In this document: positions 16,271-22,998 of the stretch, piece after piece
Position numbering within the stretch: position 1 is the first letter of the stretch
Layout: each line of letters starts with the position of its first letter
Origin: Enterocloster bolteae
Lineage (GTDB): Bacteria > Bacillota_A > Clostridia > Lachnospirales > Lachnospiraceae
Direction of reading: 5' to 3'
Length of the DNA: 22,998 nucleotides
Assembly: GCA_021769025.1 (NCBI GenBank)
Contig: JAETTS010000003.1
Span: forward strand, 1 to 22,998
The notes under the pieces: generated by a model
What the model was told of the DNA's origin: nothing
Databases searched by the model: none
Seen by the model: only the letters and a program-made list of their open reading frames with translations
Made by a program: the position numbers and the translations under genes

Positions 16271-17676
16271 AAATCAATGATTTGTTTCAACAGGAATTAA
16301 CGGTTCTCAACATCGGAGCTCCCAATTTTAAAGCGGATTTGGATCTACAGGGAATTTCGGCTCATCAGATTCAATGGATGCCCCCCGCAGAGGGCGATCT
16401 GGAATTGATTGAACAGCTGGATGCATTTTGCGATAGGGAAGATATCAAAGAAGCCAACCAGGAAGCATTTTCCCGAATTCTGAAGGGAAGCCCTGTACTC
16501 GTGGGAATGGAGCGGGCTATAGACGTGATACCTGGCATGACGAAAAATACCATTCTCCATTCAGGGCCGCCTATTGGCTGGGACAGAATGTGCGATCCGG
16601 TAAAAGGTGCTGTGGTGGGAGCACTGATTTATGAAGGAAGAGCGGAAAATGAGGAAGAGGCAAGACAGCTTGCTGCTTCTGGTGAGATTACTTTTTCGCC
16701 CTGCCATGAGCATAGCGCCGTGGGTCCTATGGCAGGAATCATTTCCCCCTCGATGCCTGTACATATTGTAGAGAACAAGACTTATGGTAACAGGGCTTAC
16801 TGCACAGTCAATGAAGGGCTGGGGAAGGTTCTTCGGTTCGGAGCATTCGACCAATCGGTGATCGCCCGCTTAAGATGGATTGAAACGGAATTTATGCCTG
16901 TGATGCAAAAGGCTATCCGAATTCACGGGGAGATCGATTTGAAGGTCATTACCGCGCAGGCAGTTCAGATGGGGGATGAGTGTCACAACCGAAACAAAGC
17001 GGCTACCTGTCTGTTCTTTCGGGAACTGGTACTGTCCATGTTAAAGACCGGATTTCCAGGACAGCAGATTGAAAAGGCGATTGATTTTATCCGCGGGAAT
17101 GACCACTATTTCCTGAACCTGTCTATGCCTGCCTGCAAGTCGATTCTGGATCCGGCAAATGGGATCCCCAATTCTACTATTGTCACAGCAATGGCCAGAA
17201 ACGGTGTAGATTTTGGAATCCAGGTCAGCGGGCTGGGAAAGAAATGGTTTACTGCGCCTGCAAATTACGTCCAGGGTTTGTTGTTTCCCGGATATGACGA
17301 TCAGGATGCCAACCCAGATCTGGGAGACAGCGCCATAACGGAGACTACGGGAATCGGAGGATTCGCCATGGGAGCTTCTCCGGCCATCACCCAGTTTGTA
17401 GGGGGAACGGTAGAAGACGCTGTGAACTATACCAGAAGCATGTATACTATCACAACCGGAGAGAACAGCGCCTACGCTCTGCCTCCTATGGATTTTCGGG
17501 GAGCAGCCACAGGAATTGATCTGTTAAAGGTGTTGGATAGCGGGACTCTGCCTGTCATCAACACAGGCATTGCCCACAGGGTAGCAGGAATCGGGCAGAT
17601 TGGCGCAGGGATTGTCAACCCGCCCAGAGAGTGTTTTGTGAAAGCGCTTAAGGAATATGGCAAGGTGAGGGGATAG
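16267..17676 (+). CDS. DUF1116 protein, AllG/YlbE-like carbamoyltransferase component
   Basis: The 469-residue product belongs to DUF1116. Typical conserved stretches are HSGPPIGWDRMCDPVKGA near residue 98, TFSPCHEHSAVGPMAG near 143, and GDECHNRNKAAT near 238. The C-terminal part carries GIGQIGAGIVNPPRECF. In E. coli the homologue YlbE (AllG) is part of the oxamate carbamoyltransferase with FdrA and YlbF. The His and Cys residues in these motifs are good candidates for the active site, but I know of no assignment. The ATG overlaps the FdrA stop as ATGA, and carbamate kinase follows after four bases. This order (DUF2877, fdrA, DUF1116, carbamate kinase) supports a carbamoyl-phosphate-producing unit. 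Confidence 0.9.
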   Translation: MKINDLFQQELTVLNIGAPNFKADLDLQGISAHQIQWMPPAEGDLELIEQLDAFCDREDIKEANQEAFSRILKGSPVLVGMERAIDVIPGMTKNTILHSGPPIGWDRMCDPVKGAVVGALIYEGRAENEEEARQLAASGEITFSPCHEHSAVGPMAGIISPSMPVHIVENKTYGNRAYCTVNEGLGKVLRFGAFDQSVIARLRWIETEFMPVMQKAIRIHGEIDLKVITAQAVQMGDECHNRNKAATCLFFRELVLSMLKTGFPGQQIEKAIDFIRGNDHYFLNLSMPACKSILDPANGIPNSTIVTAMARNGVDFGIQVSGLGKKWFTAPANYVQGLLFPGYDDQDANPDLGDSAITETTGIGGFAMGASPAITQFVGGTVEDAVNYTRSMYTITTGENSAYALPPMDFRGAATGIDLLKVLDSGTLPVINTGIAHRVAGIGQIGAGIVNPPRECFVKALKEYGKVRG

Positions 17677-17680
17677 GATT

Positions 17681-18580
17681 ATGAGAGTTGTGATTGCCCT
17701 TGGTGGAAATGCATTGGGAAATAATCCTTCTGAGCAGAGGGAAGCCATAGGAAACGCTTCTAAAATGGTGGCAGATTTGATTCAAGAAGGGTATGAGGTG
17801 ATTCTGGCTCACGGAAATGGCCCACAGGTGGGAATGATCCAGAACTGCATGCCATCCCAGGTCAGTCTGTCTTCCTGTGTATCCATGTCTCAGGCTTACA
17901 TCGGGCTGGATATGCAGAATCTGTTGAGGGAGGAACTTTACAATCGTGGGATTTATAAAACGGTAGTATCTGTGATTACCCAGGTGAGCGTGGAGGAGGA
18001 GGACAGCGCCTTTTTAAATCCTACGAAACCCATCGGCCATTTTATGACAGAGGAGGAGGCAAGGGAACTTGCCAGATCCGGAGCCCATGTGATGGAGGAT
18101 GCAGGGCGGGGATACCGGAAGGTGGTAGCTTCCCCTAAGCCTGTGGATATTGTGGAGATTCAGGCCATCCGTAATCTGGTAGACAGCGGAAATGTGGTCA
18201 TTGCCTGCGGCGGCGGCGGGGTTCCTGTGGTGAAAAAGGGAAATCGGCTGGAGAAGGTGGATTCTGTGATCGACAAAGATTTTGCAAGTGCAAGGCTGGC
18301 ACAGCTTCTTGATGCGGATTGTTTGGTACTTTTAACCGGAGTAGAAAAGGTGGCGATTAATTATGCCAAACCAGACCAGAAATGGCTTTCCCGAATTACG
18401 GTGGAGGAAGCCAGGGAATATATCCGTCAGGGGCAGTTTGCGCCAGGGTCTATGCTTCCTAAGATCGAAGCGGCGGTGGAGTTCGCTGTGTCCAAGACCG
18501 GAAGAAAAACGTTGATTACCATGCTGGAGCAGGCTTCTGTGGGAATCCACGGGGGGACTGGGACTGTGGTGGTGGCGTAG
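17681..18580 (+). CDS. arcC: carbamate kinase
   Basis: This cytoplasmic kinase converts carbamoyl phosphate and ADP to ATP, CO2 and ammonia in catabolic pathways. The 299-residue protein has the amino-acid-kinase fold signatures: ALGGNAL at 6-12, HGNGPQVG at 44-51, ACGGGGVPV at 175-183, VIDKD at 196-200 and GSMLPKIEA in the last third. No arginine deiminase or ornithine carbamoyltransferase gene lies in the window. The source of carbamoyl phosphate is therefore most likely the FdrA/DUF1116/DUF2877 proteins encoded immediately upstream. That makes this gene the ATP-harvesting step of the pathway. A GAGGGGATAGG sequence precedes the ATG. Confidence 0.96.
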   Translation: MRVVIALGGNALGNNPSEQREAIGNASKMVADLIQEGYEVILAHGNGPQVGMIQNCMPSQVSLSSCVSMSQAYIGLDMQNLLREELYNRGIYKTVVSVITQVSVEEEDSAFLNPTKPIGHFMTEEEARELARSGAHVMEDAGRGYRKVVASPKPVDIVEIQAIRNLVDSGNVVIACGGGGVPVVKKGNRLEKVDSVIDKDFASARLAQLLDADCLVLLTGVEKVAINYAKPDQKWLSRITVEEAREYIRQGQFAPGSMLPKIEAAVEFAVSKTGRKTLITMLEQASVGIHGGTGTVVVA

Positions 18581-18619
18581 TGTAGAAATTGTATCTGGCA
18601 GTACCTATGGAGGGATAAA

Positions 18620-19813
18620 ATGGATTATTTGATAAGGCAGGGAGTCTGCCTCCCAGATACCCAAAAGCGCGATTTTTGTATAATAGATGGAAAGATCAGT
18701 AAACACACAGAACAATTGACTGGACGGGAATATAAGGTGATTGACCTGAATGGCCGCATGGTTTTGAGAGGATTTGCAGATGTGCATATGCATTTAGACA
18801 AAGCACTGTTAAACAGCAGAGGAGAAAACGTATGCTCTTTAACAGACGCAATCCAACAGACACATGCATACAAGAAACAGGCAAAGCGGGAGGAGATTTA
18901 TGACCGGGCACGCAGGGCAGCCGAGGAGTGCTTCCGCCAGGGAACCAGGTGGATCCGTACCCATGTGGATGTAGACGATCTGTGGGGGCTGGAGGCTTGG
19001 GAAGCTATAAGGCAGTTAAAGGCGGATATGAAGGCCGAAGGAAAGCTGGATATTCAGATTGTGGCATTTCCACAGGAGGGAATCATGGAGAATCTGGAAA
19101 ATCGTCGGCTTTTAGAAGAGGCATTAAAGAGAGGCGCTGATCTGATTGGGGGTATTCCTGCTGTGGAGAAAGAAGCAGAAGAACATGTTGATGTGGTTAT
19201 GGGTCTGGCAAAAAAATATAATCTGGATGTTGACATGCACGTAGATGAGACAGATGATCCAAAGACGTTGACCATTCAGTATTTGATTCGCAAGGCTGAA
19301 TCGTATCAATGGCAGGGAAGAATCACGGCTGGGCACCTTTGTAGTTTAGGTGCCAACATTCCGTCTAAGAGAAGGGAACTGTTAAGTGGAATAGTATCCG
19401 CGGGTATCAAACTGGTTACACTGCCGTCTACCAATCTTTATCTTCAGGGAAGGTCCGACGAAGTTAACCCCAGGAGAGGCATTCTACCGGTGAGAGAGGC
19501 ATTGGAGATGGGGATTTCTGTGGCGGCGGCTTCCGACAATATGCAAGATTTTTTTAATCCATTTGGAAGAGGAAATATTCTTGACCAAGCATATCTTGCG
19601 GCTAATTGTTGCTATATGAGTACAAAAGAAGAGATGTGGAAGGCTTTTGGGATGGTAACATCTTACCCTGCACAGATTATGGGGGTGAATCCATGGATTC
19701 AGGAGGGAGACAGTGGGGATTTTATTATTTTAGATGCGCTTTCCGCTTCTGAAGCACTGATTTGGAGAAAGCCATTATTTGGATATTTTAAAAATGGAGA
19801 GTTGATGCAGTGA
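18620..19813 (+). CDS. amidohydrolase, cytosine-deaminase-like
   Basis: The 397-residue metal-dependent hydrolase aligns well by eye with E. coli CodA. Expected metal ligands are H56 and H58 (DVHMHLDK), H207, H239 and D306. Q152 in VAFPQEGI and E210 in HVDETDD correspond to the catalytic-pocket residues Gln156 and Glu217 of CodA. The residue next to the metal Asp, CodA Asp314, which contacts the pyrimidine, is N307 here. The substrate is therefore probably not simply cytosine. Related enzymes of this group deaminate isocytosine-like, isoguanine-like, N-substituted ammelide or creatinine-like rings. It lies 39 bases after carbamate kinase with GGAGGG upstream, and is the last gene before the terminator. 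The likely role is to feed an aminated ring into the pathway; the substrate is open. Confidence 0.85.
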   Translation: MDYLIRQGVCLPDTQKRDFCIIDGKISKHTEQLTGREYKVIDLNGRMVLRGFADVHMHLDKALLNSRGENVCSLTDAIQQTHAYKKQAKREEIYDRARRAAEECFRQGTRWIRTHVDVDDLWGLEAWEAIRQLKADMKAEGKLDIQIVAFPQEGIMENLENRRLLEEALKRGADLIGGIPAVEKEAEEHVDVVMGLAKKYNLDVDMHVDETDDPKTLTIQYLIRKAESYQWQGRITAGHLCSLGANIPSKRRELLSGIVSAGIKLVTLPSTNLYLQGRSDEVNPRRGILPVREALEMGISVAAASDNMQDFFNPFGRGNILDQAYLAANCCYMSTKEEMWKAFGMVTSYPAQIMGVNPWIQEGDSGDFIILDALSASEALIWRKPLFGYFKNGELMQ

Positions 19814-19895
19814 CATGCTTCCCTTTAATCAGGCTCACTTATTGGTCTGCTTGTGGGACTGCATTGACATACGAATTAGCCGTTTAGATAGAAAT

Positions 19896-19932
19896 AGCCG
19901 GTATCTTAGTTAAACTGGGATATCGGCTTTTT
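19896..19932 (+). terminator. terminator of the ring-opening operon
   Basis: A 10-bp stem with one G-T pair (19896-19905 with 19919-19928) closes a 13-base loop and is followed directly by TTTT. It lies 83 bases after the amidohydrolase stop and marks the end of the plus-strand operon that begins at 9989. Confidence 0.8.
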
Positions 19933-20322
19933 AAGTGATCATTCTGCTTTTTGTTCTTGTAGATAATAGTTCGATTCACCTCCATAGATTCCGTTTATAT
20001 GCTTGATCAAAAATAGTTACCTGTTATCTGCAATGTATAGTTACCGTCTATTTTTTAATGGATATCGAATTCTGAAAAGAGAAGGCTATATCATTTGACA
20101 AGTGGTGTGTACAAGGCTGCGGTATTTAAAATATGATTGTCTGACAATGAATGAAAATATTTTTATTATTGTAATAAAAAAATATCAAACACCTTGCGAT
20201 ACAGGCAGAGACGTGATAAGATGGTGAGAGAATAAAATGTACCGTTTGAAGGGTAGGGGGCATCCGTTGGCAGTACAGAAATAGGAAGGGCGGATGGCCT
20301 GAACCAGAAAGGAGAAGGCAGC
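19933..20322 (+). promoter_or_regulatory. AT-rich intergenic region upstream of the Mo-cofactor genes
   Basis: No gene is recognisable in these 390 bases, but several signals are. A 9-bp direct repeat ATAGTTACC lies at 20013-20021 and 20037-20045, spaced 24 bp. A perfect TTGACA at 20095-20100 has no well-spaced -10. A perfect ATTGTC-T-GACAAT inverted repeat lies at 20136-20148. A long AT-rich hairpin follows at about 20157-20187. Just before the gene, CATCCG (20261-20266) can pair with CGGATG (20291-20296) in a probable leader hairpin that leaves the ribosome binding site (AAAGGAGAAGG) free. The repeats could bind a molybdate or tungstate sensor, but I recognise no consensus. Confidence 0.4.
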
Positions 20323-21345
20323 ATGAAGCTGATGAAAACCGAAGAAGCAATCGGCCAGATTCTGTGCCACGATATCACACAAATCATCAAAGGTGTAACC
20401 AAAGACGCCGTATTTCGGAAAGGCCATGTGATAACCCAGGAAGACATTCCCGTATTGCTAAGCGTCGGAAAGGACCACGTTTATATCTGGGAAAACGACG
20501 AAACCAAGCTTCACGAAAACGATGCCGCCCAGATTCTCTGCGACATCTGTATAAACCATAACATGCGCCCCTCCCAAGTCAAAGAAGGAAAAATAGAACT
20601 GATAGCCACCTGCGACGGCCTTCTGAAAATCGACCGGGAAAAACTAAACGCCATCAACTCCTTAGGTGAGATGATGATAGCCAGCCGCCACGGGAATTTC
20701 CCTGTCCGCGCCGGAGACAAAATTGCAGGGACCAGAATCATTCCGCTGGTGATAGAAAAAGAAAAGATGGAACAGGCAAAAGCCATAGGCGGCAACATCC
20801 CCATTTTCCAGCTTCTTCCATACCAAAAGAAAACCGTAGGAATCGTCACCACCGGCAACGAAGTCTACTACAAAAGAATCACCGATACCTTCACACCAGT
20901 CATAGAAGAAAAACTATCCCAATACCCTATGGAAATCATCGGCCATGAAATCAGCAGCGACGATGCAGCCATGATACAAAGCAAAATTCTAAGCCTCCTT
21001 GCAGCCGGAGCAGACATGATAATCTGCACCGGAGGGATGAGCGTAGACCCCGACGACCGCACACCCGCGGCAATCCGGGCCGTAGCCCCATCCATAGTCA
21101 CCTACGGAGCCCCGGTGCTGCCTGGAGCCATGTTCCTGCTGGCATACTACAACCATACCATCCCCATACTGGGACTGCCCGGCTGCGTCATGTACGCCAA
21201 AAGAACCATATTTGACCTGGTACTTCCCCGCATAGCAGCAGGCGAAACACTAAAAAAAGAAGATCTCCAAATCCTGGGAGAAGGCGGGCTATGCCTGTCC
21301 TGCCCCACCTGCACATTCCCCAACTGCGGATTCGGGAAAGCCTGA
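20323..21345 (+). CDS. molybdopterin-binding (MoCF-domain) protein with C-terminal Cys cluster
   Basis: The 340-residue protein contains a MoaB/MogA/MoeA-type MoCF domain at about residues 170-300. TTGNEV lies at 176-181, CTGGMSVDPDDRTPAAIR at 235-252 and LPGC at 285-288. These domains bind molybdopterin and act in adenylation or metal insertion. Residues 1-165 differ from canonical MoeA and resemble the N-terminal part of clostridial MoCF proteins that accompany molybdenum hydroxylases. The last 20 residues hold four cysteines (C324, C327, C330, C335), suggesting a metal or cluster site. A good ribosome binding site precedes the ATG. It probably helps mature the cofactor for the hydroxylase encoded at 4265-7956. 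Codon use is strongly A/C-ending, unlike the preceding operon. Confidence 0.85.
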   Translation: MKLMKTEEAIGQILCHDITQIIKGVTKDAVFRKGHVITQEDIPVLLSVGKDHVYIWENDETKLHENDAAQILCDICINHNMRPSQVKEGKIELIATCDGLLKIDREKLNAINSLGEMMIASRHGNFPVRAGDKIAGTRIIPLVIEKEKMEQAKAIGGNIPIFQLLPYQKKTVGIVTTGNEVYYKRITDTFTPVIEEKLSQYPMEIIGHEISSDDAAMIQSKILSLLAAGADMIICTGGMSVDPDDRTPAAIRAVAPSIVTYGAPVLPGAMFLLAYYNHTIPILGLPGCVMYAKRTIFDLVLPRIAAGETLKKEDLQILGEGGLCLSCPTCTFPNCGFGKA

Positions 21346-21403
21346 ATCAAGGCCTCTCCTCACAATAGAAAATACAGTACCAAAACAAAAAGGAGCATAT
21401 TAT

Positions 21404-22435
21404 ATGCCAGACCTATATCAATCCATAAAAGAAATAAACCATGACAACCAAAACATAGCCATGACCGTACTAGAAGGCCCCTGTTTCGGAGAAAAAGCTC
21501 TCTATTCCAATCACGACCTAATATGGCCCCTCCAGCCCTCCCAAGCCTTCTTCCCCCGTCGCCAGCCAGACCCCGATACAATCCAGGGCAGCGGCATCTA
21601 CACTATAAAAGGAACCCAGGTATTCTGTGACATATTGTCCAAAGAGAAAACCCTCATAATCTGCGGAGCCGGCCACGTATCCATCCCAGTCATTCACATA
21701 GGCCAAATGCTGGGCTTCCATATCCATGTACTGGAAGACCGCCCCAAATTCGCAGACAACGCCAGAAAAGCCGGGGCCCACCAGGTCACCTGCCAGCCCT
21801 TCAGGCCAGGGCTAAAACAGATACCCGGAGACAAAGACACCTACTTTGTCATCCTAACCAGAGGCCACCGCTACGACCAGGAATGCCTGGAGGCCATAGT
21901 CAGAAAACAACACGCCTACATTGGCATGATAGGAAGCAAGAAGAGAACCAGTAAAGTCAAAGAAGCCATCATCCAGCAAGGAGCCGACCCCCATGTAGTA
22001 AACCAAATCCACACCCCCATCGGCCTGGACATCGGCGCAGAGACACCAGAAGAAATAGCAGTAGCCATCATGGCCCAGATAATCCAGAAAAAAAACCAGA
22101 CCAAACGAAACGGAGGCTACCCCAGAGAAATCCTGGATGCCATCCTCAACCTCCCCCATACCCAAACCCACGGAATCCTGGCCACCATTGTCATGCGCAA
22201 AGGCTCTGCCCCCCGGGCAGTCAGCACCAAGATGCTGGTGCTGCCAGACGGGAACACCATCGGAACCATCGGCGGCGGATGCACAGAAGCAGAACTGGTC
22301 ACAAACGCCCGCTCTATGCTCCAGACAGGCCAGACAGACAGCCGCCTGTGCCATGTAGACATGACCGGAGATGATGCCGAAGACCAGGGAATGGTATGCG
22401 GTGGCACCATAGACATTCTACTGGAATATATCTAG
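21404..22435 (+). CDS. XdhC/CoxI-family maturation protein with permuted domain order
   Basis: XdhC-type proteins bind Mo cofactor and insert its sulfurated form into molybdenum hydroxylases. Here the Rossmann part comes first, at about residues 82-230. It shows GAGHVS at 88-93, TRGHRYDQECL near 152 and IGMIGSKKRT near 173. The domain that is normally N-terminal sits at the C-terminus, residues 241-343, with GSAPR at 267-271 and GTIGGGC at 287-293. Residues 1-80 look like a shortened, degenerate copy of that same domain (LEGPCFGEKALY may match its core). So the protein may be a fusion of a truncated XdhC and a separate intact domain. It is 58 bases after the MoCF gene and shares its composition. 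The function in maturing the nearby hydroxylase is inferred from family and context. Confidence 0.88.
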   Translation: MPDLYQSIKEINHDNQNIAMTVLEGPCFGEKALYSNHDLIWPLQPSQAFFPRRQPDPDTIQGSGIYTIKGTQVFCDILSKEKTLIICGAGHVSIPVIHIGQMLGFHIHVLEDRPKFADNARKAGAHQVTCQPFRPGLKQIPGDKDTYFVILTRGHRYDQECLEAIVRKQHAYIGMIGSKKRTSKVKEAIIQQGADPHVVNQIHTPIGLDIGAETPEEIAVAIMAQIIQKKNQTKRNGGYPREILDAILNLPHTQTHGILATIVMRKGSAPRAVSTKMLVLPDGNTIGTIGGGCTEAELVTNARSMLQTGQTDSRLCHVDMTGDDAEDQGMVCGGTIDILLEYI

Positions 22436-22518
22436 GCTCCCAAACCATATTCCCCCTGTACCCCCAGCTTCCACCCCTTAAATCCACAAAACCATCCACA
22501 AAAAAACGAGGCAAACAC

Positions 22519-22998
22519 ATGAAAGACCAATACGGAAGAACCATCGATTACATGCGCATCTCCATCACAGACCGCTGTAACCTGCAGTGTCGCTACTGCA
22601 TGCCCCACAAAATACCCTACCTCCCCAAAGAACACCTGTTAACCTACGAAGAAATCCAGTTCATATGCCAGATAGCCGCCGACATAGGCATCACCAAGCT
22701 GAAAATCACCGGTGGGGAGCCCCTGGTACGCTCCGGATGTCCCCAACTCATAGGAAAACTAAAAACAATCCCTGAAATCACACAAGTCACCATGACAACC
22801 AACGGCATAAACCTGGAACAACACCTTCACGAGCTCAAAGAAAACGGCCTGGATGCAGTCAACATCAGCCTGGACACATTAAACCCCCAGGTTTACCAGC
22901 AAATAACAGGAAAAGACCAACTCCCCAAAGTACAAAACGCCATAATCCAGTCCATAAAAGCAGGTCTGCCCGTAAAACTAAACACCGTTCTCCAGACA
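22519..22998 (+). CDS. moaA: GTP 3',8-cyclase MoaA, 5' part (continues beyond window)
   Basis: This radical-SAM enzyme begins molybdopterin synthesis from GTP. The first 160 residues are present. The iron-sulfur ligands C20, C24 and C27 lie in DRCNLQCRYCMP, and GGEPL at 65-69 is the usual second motif, followed by TTNG and NISLDTL. The ring-closing GTP-binding C-terminus is outside the window. The start at 22519 is 83 bases after the XdhC-like gene, with AACGAGG as a modest ribosome binding site. The three Mo-cofactor genes are probably one operon, which supports the idea that this strain makes cofactor for the hydroxylase in the same region. Confidence 0.95.
   Translation, partial: MKDQYGRTIDYMRISITDRCNLQCRYCMPHKIPYLPKEHLLTYEEIQFICQIAADIGITKLKITGGEPLVRSGCPQLIGKLKTIPEITQVTMTTNGINLEQHLHELKENGLDAVNISLDTLNPQVYQQITGKDQLPKVQNAIIQSIKAGLPVKLNTVLQT

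Noticed and set aside
17681..18580. Arginine deiminase pathway carbamate kinase
   Set aside because: No arginine deiminase, ornithine carbamoyltransferase or arginine/ornithine antiporter gene is nearby; the gene is embedded in the FdrA unit.
9989..19813. Standard allantoin degradation operon
   Set aside because: FdrA, DUF1116, DUF2877 and carbamate kinase fit, but allantoinase, allantoate and ureidoglycolate enzymes are absent and a barbiturase-family enzyme is present instead.
20095..20128. Promoter TTGACA ... TATTTA before the Mo-cofactor genes
   Set aside because: The -35 is perfect, but the only -10-like hexamer is 22 bases away, too far for a normal sigma-A promoter.
20200..20322. Moco (molybdenum cofactor) riboswitch
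   Set aside because: Position is right for one, but I could not match the conserved core of the Moco motif; only simple hairpins are supported, so it is listed as an unassigned leader.
1..22998. CRISPR array, insertion sequence, phage or tRNA genes
   Set aside because: I saw no regular repeat-spacer pattern, transposase, integrase, terminal inverted repeats or cloverleaf-like sequence anywhere in the window.

Overview
The window looks like a chromosomal segment of an anaerobic, probably gut-associated Clostridia species (Lachnospiraceae-like). The reasons are strong AGGAGG-type ribosome binding sites, a T-box leader controlling an aminoacyl-tRNA synthetase, a PucR-type regulator next to molybdenum hydroxylase genes, and protein sequences typical of that group. 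This placement is an inference from style and gene content, not from a database match.

Layout. (1) 1-777: 3' end of an acidic protein with PepSY repeats. (2) 895-2523, minus strand: a methionyl-tRNA synthetase of 542 residues, preceded by a complete methionine T-box leader and a near-consensus promoter. (3) 3175-4050: an orphan lipoprotein. (4) 4265-7956, minus strand: three genes for a xanthine-dehydrogenase-type molybdenum hydroxylase (Mo, FAD and 2Fe-2S subunits). (5) 8138-9730: a divergent PucR-family regulator, with a 14-bp direct repeat spaced 31 bp in the shared promoter region. (6) 9989-19813: a tightly packed plus-strand operon encoding a ring-opening amidohydrolase (barbiturase/cyanuric acid hydrolase family), a carboxylate-type transporter, an NCS2 nucleobase permease, DUF2877 (AllH/YlbF-like), FdrA (AllF-like), DUF1116 (AllG/YlbE-like), carbamate kinase and a cytosine-deaminase-like amidohydrolase. 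A terminator follows. (7) 20323 to the end: molybdenum-cofactor genes (a MoCF-domain protein, an XdhC/CoxI-like protein with unusual domain order, and the start of moaA). Their base composition is strikingly different from the rest.

How the genes may work together. I infer a catabolic module that imports a nucleobase or related cyclic imide. It would deaminate it (amidohydrolase), hydroxylate it (molybdenum hydroxylase) and open the ring (barbiturase family). The resulting N-carbamoyl compound would be cleaved by phosphorolysis in a FdrA/DUF1116/DUF2877 complex to carbamoyl phosphate, from which carbamate kinase makes ATP. If barbiturate is the ring substrate, the ring-opened product is ureidomalonate. 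That is the one-carbon-longer homologue of oxalurate, which the E. coli AllFGH complex cleaves. The predicted products are malonamate and carbamoyl phosphate. This would be an ATP-yielding, anaerobic version of the oxidative pyrimidine pathway. Cyanuric acid or a purine-derived ring remain alternatives, and the substrate cannot be settled from sequence alone. The Mo-cofactor genes at the right edge would mature the hydroxylase.
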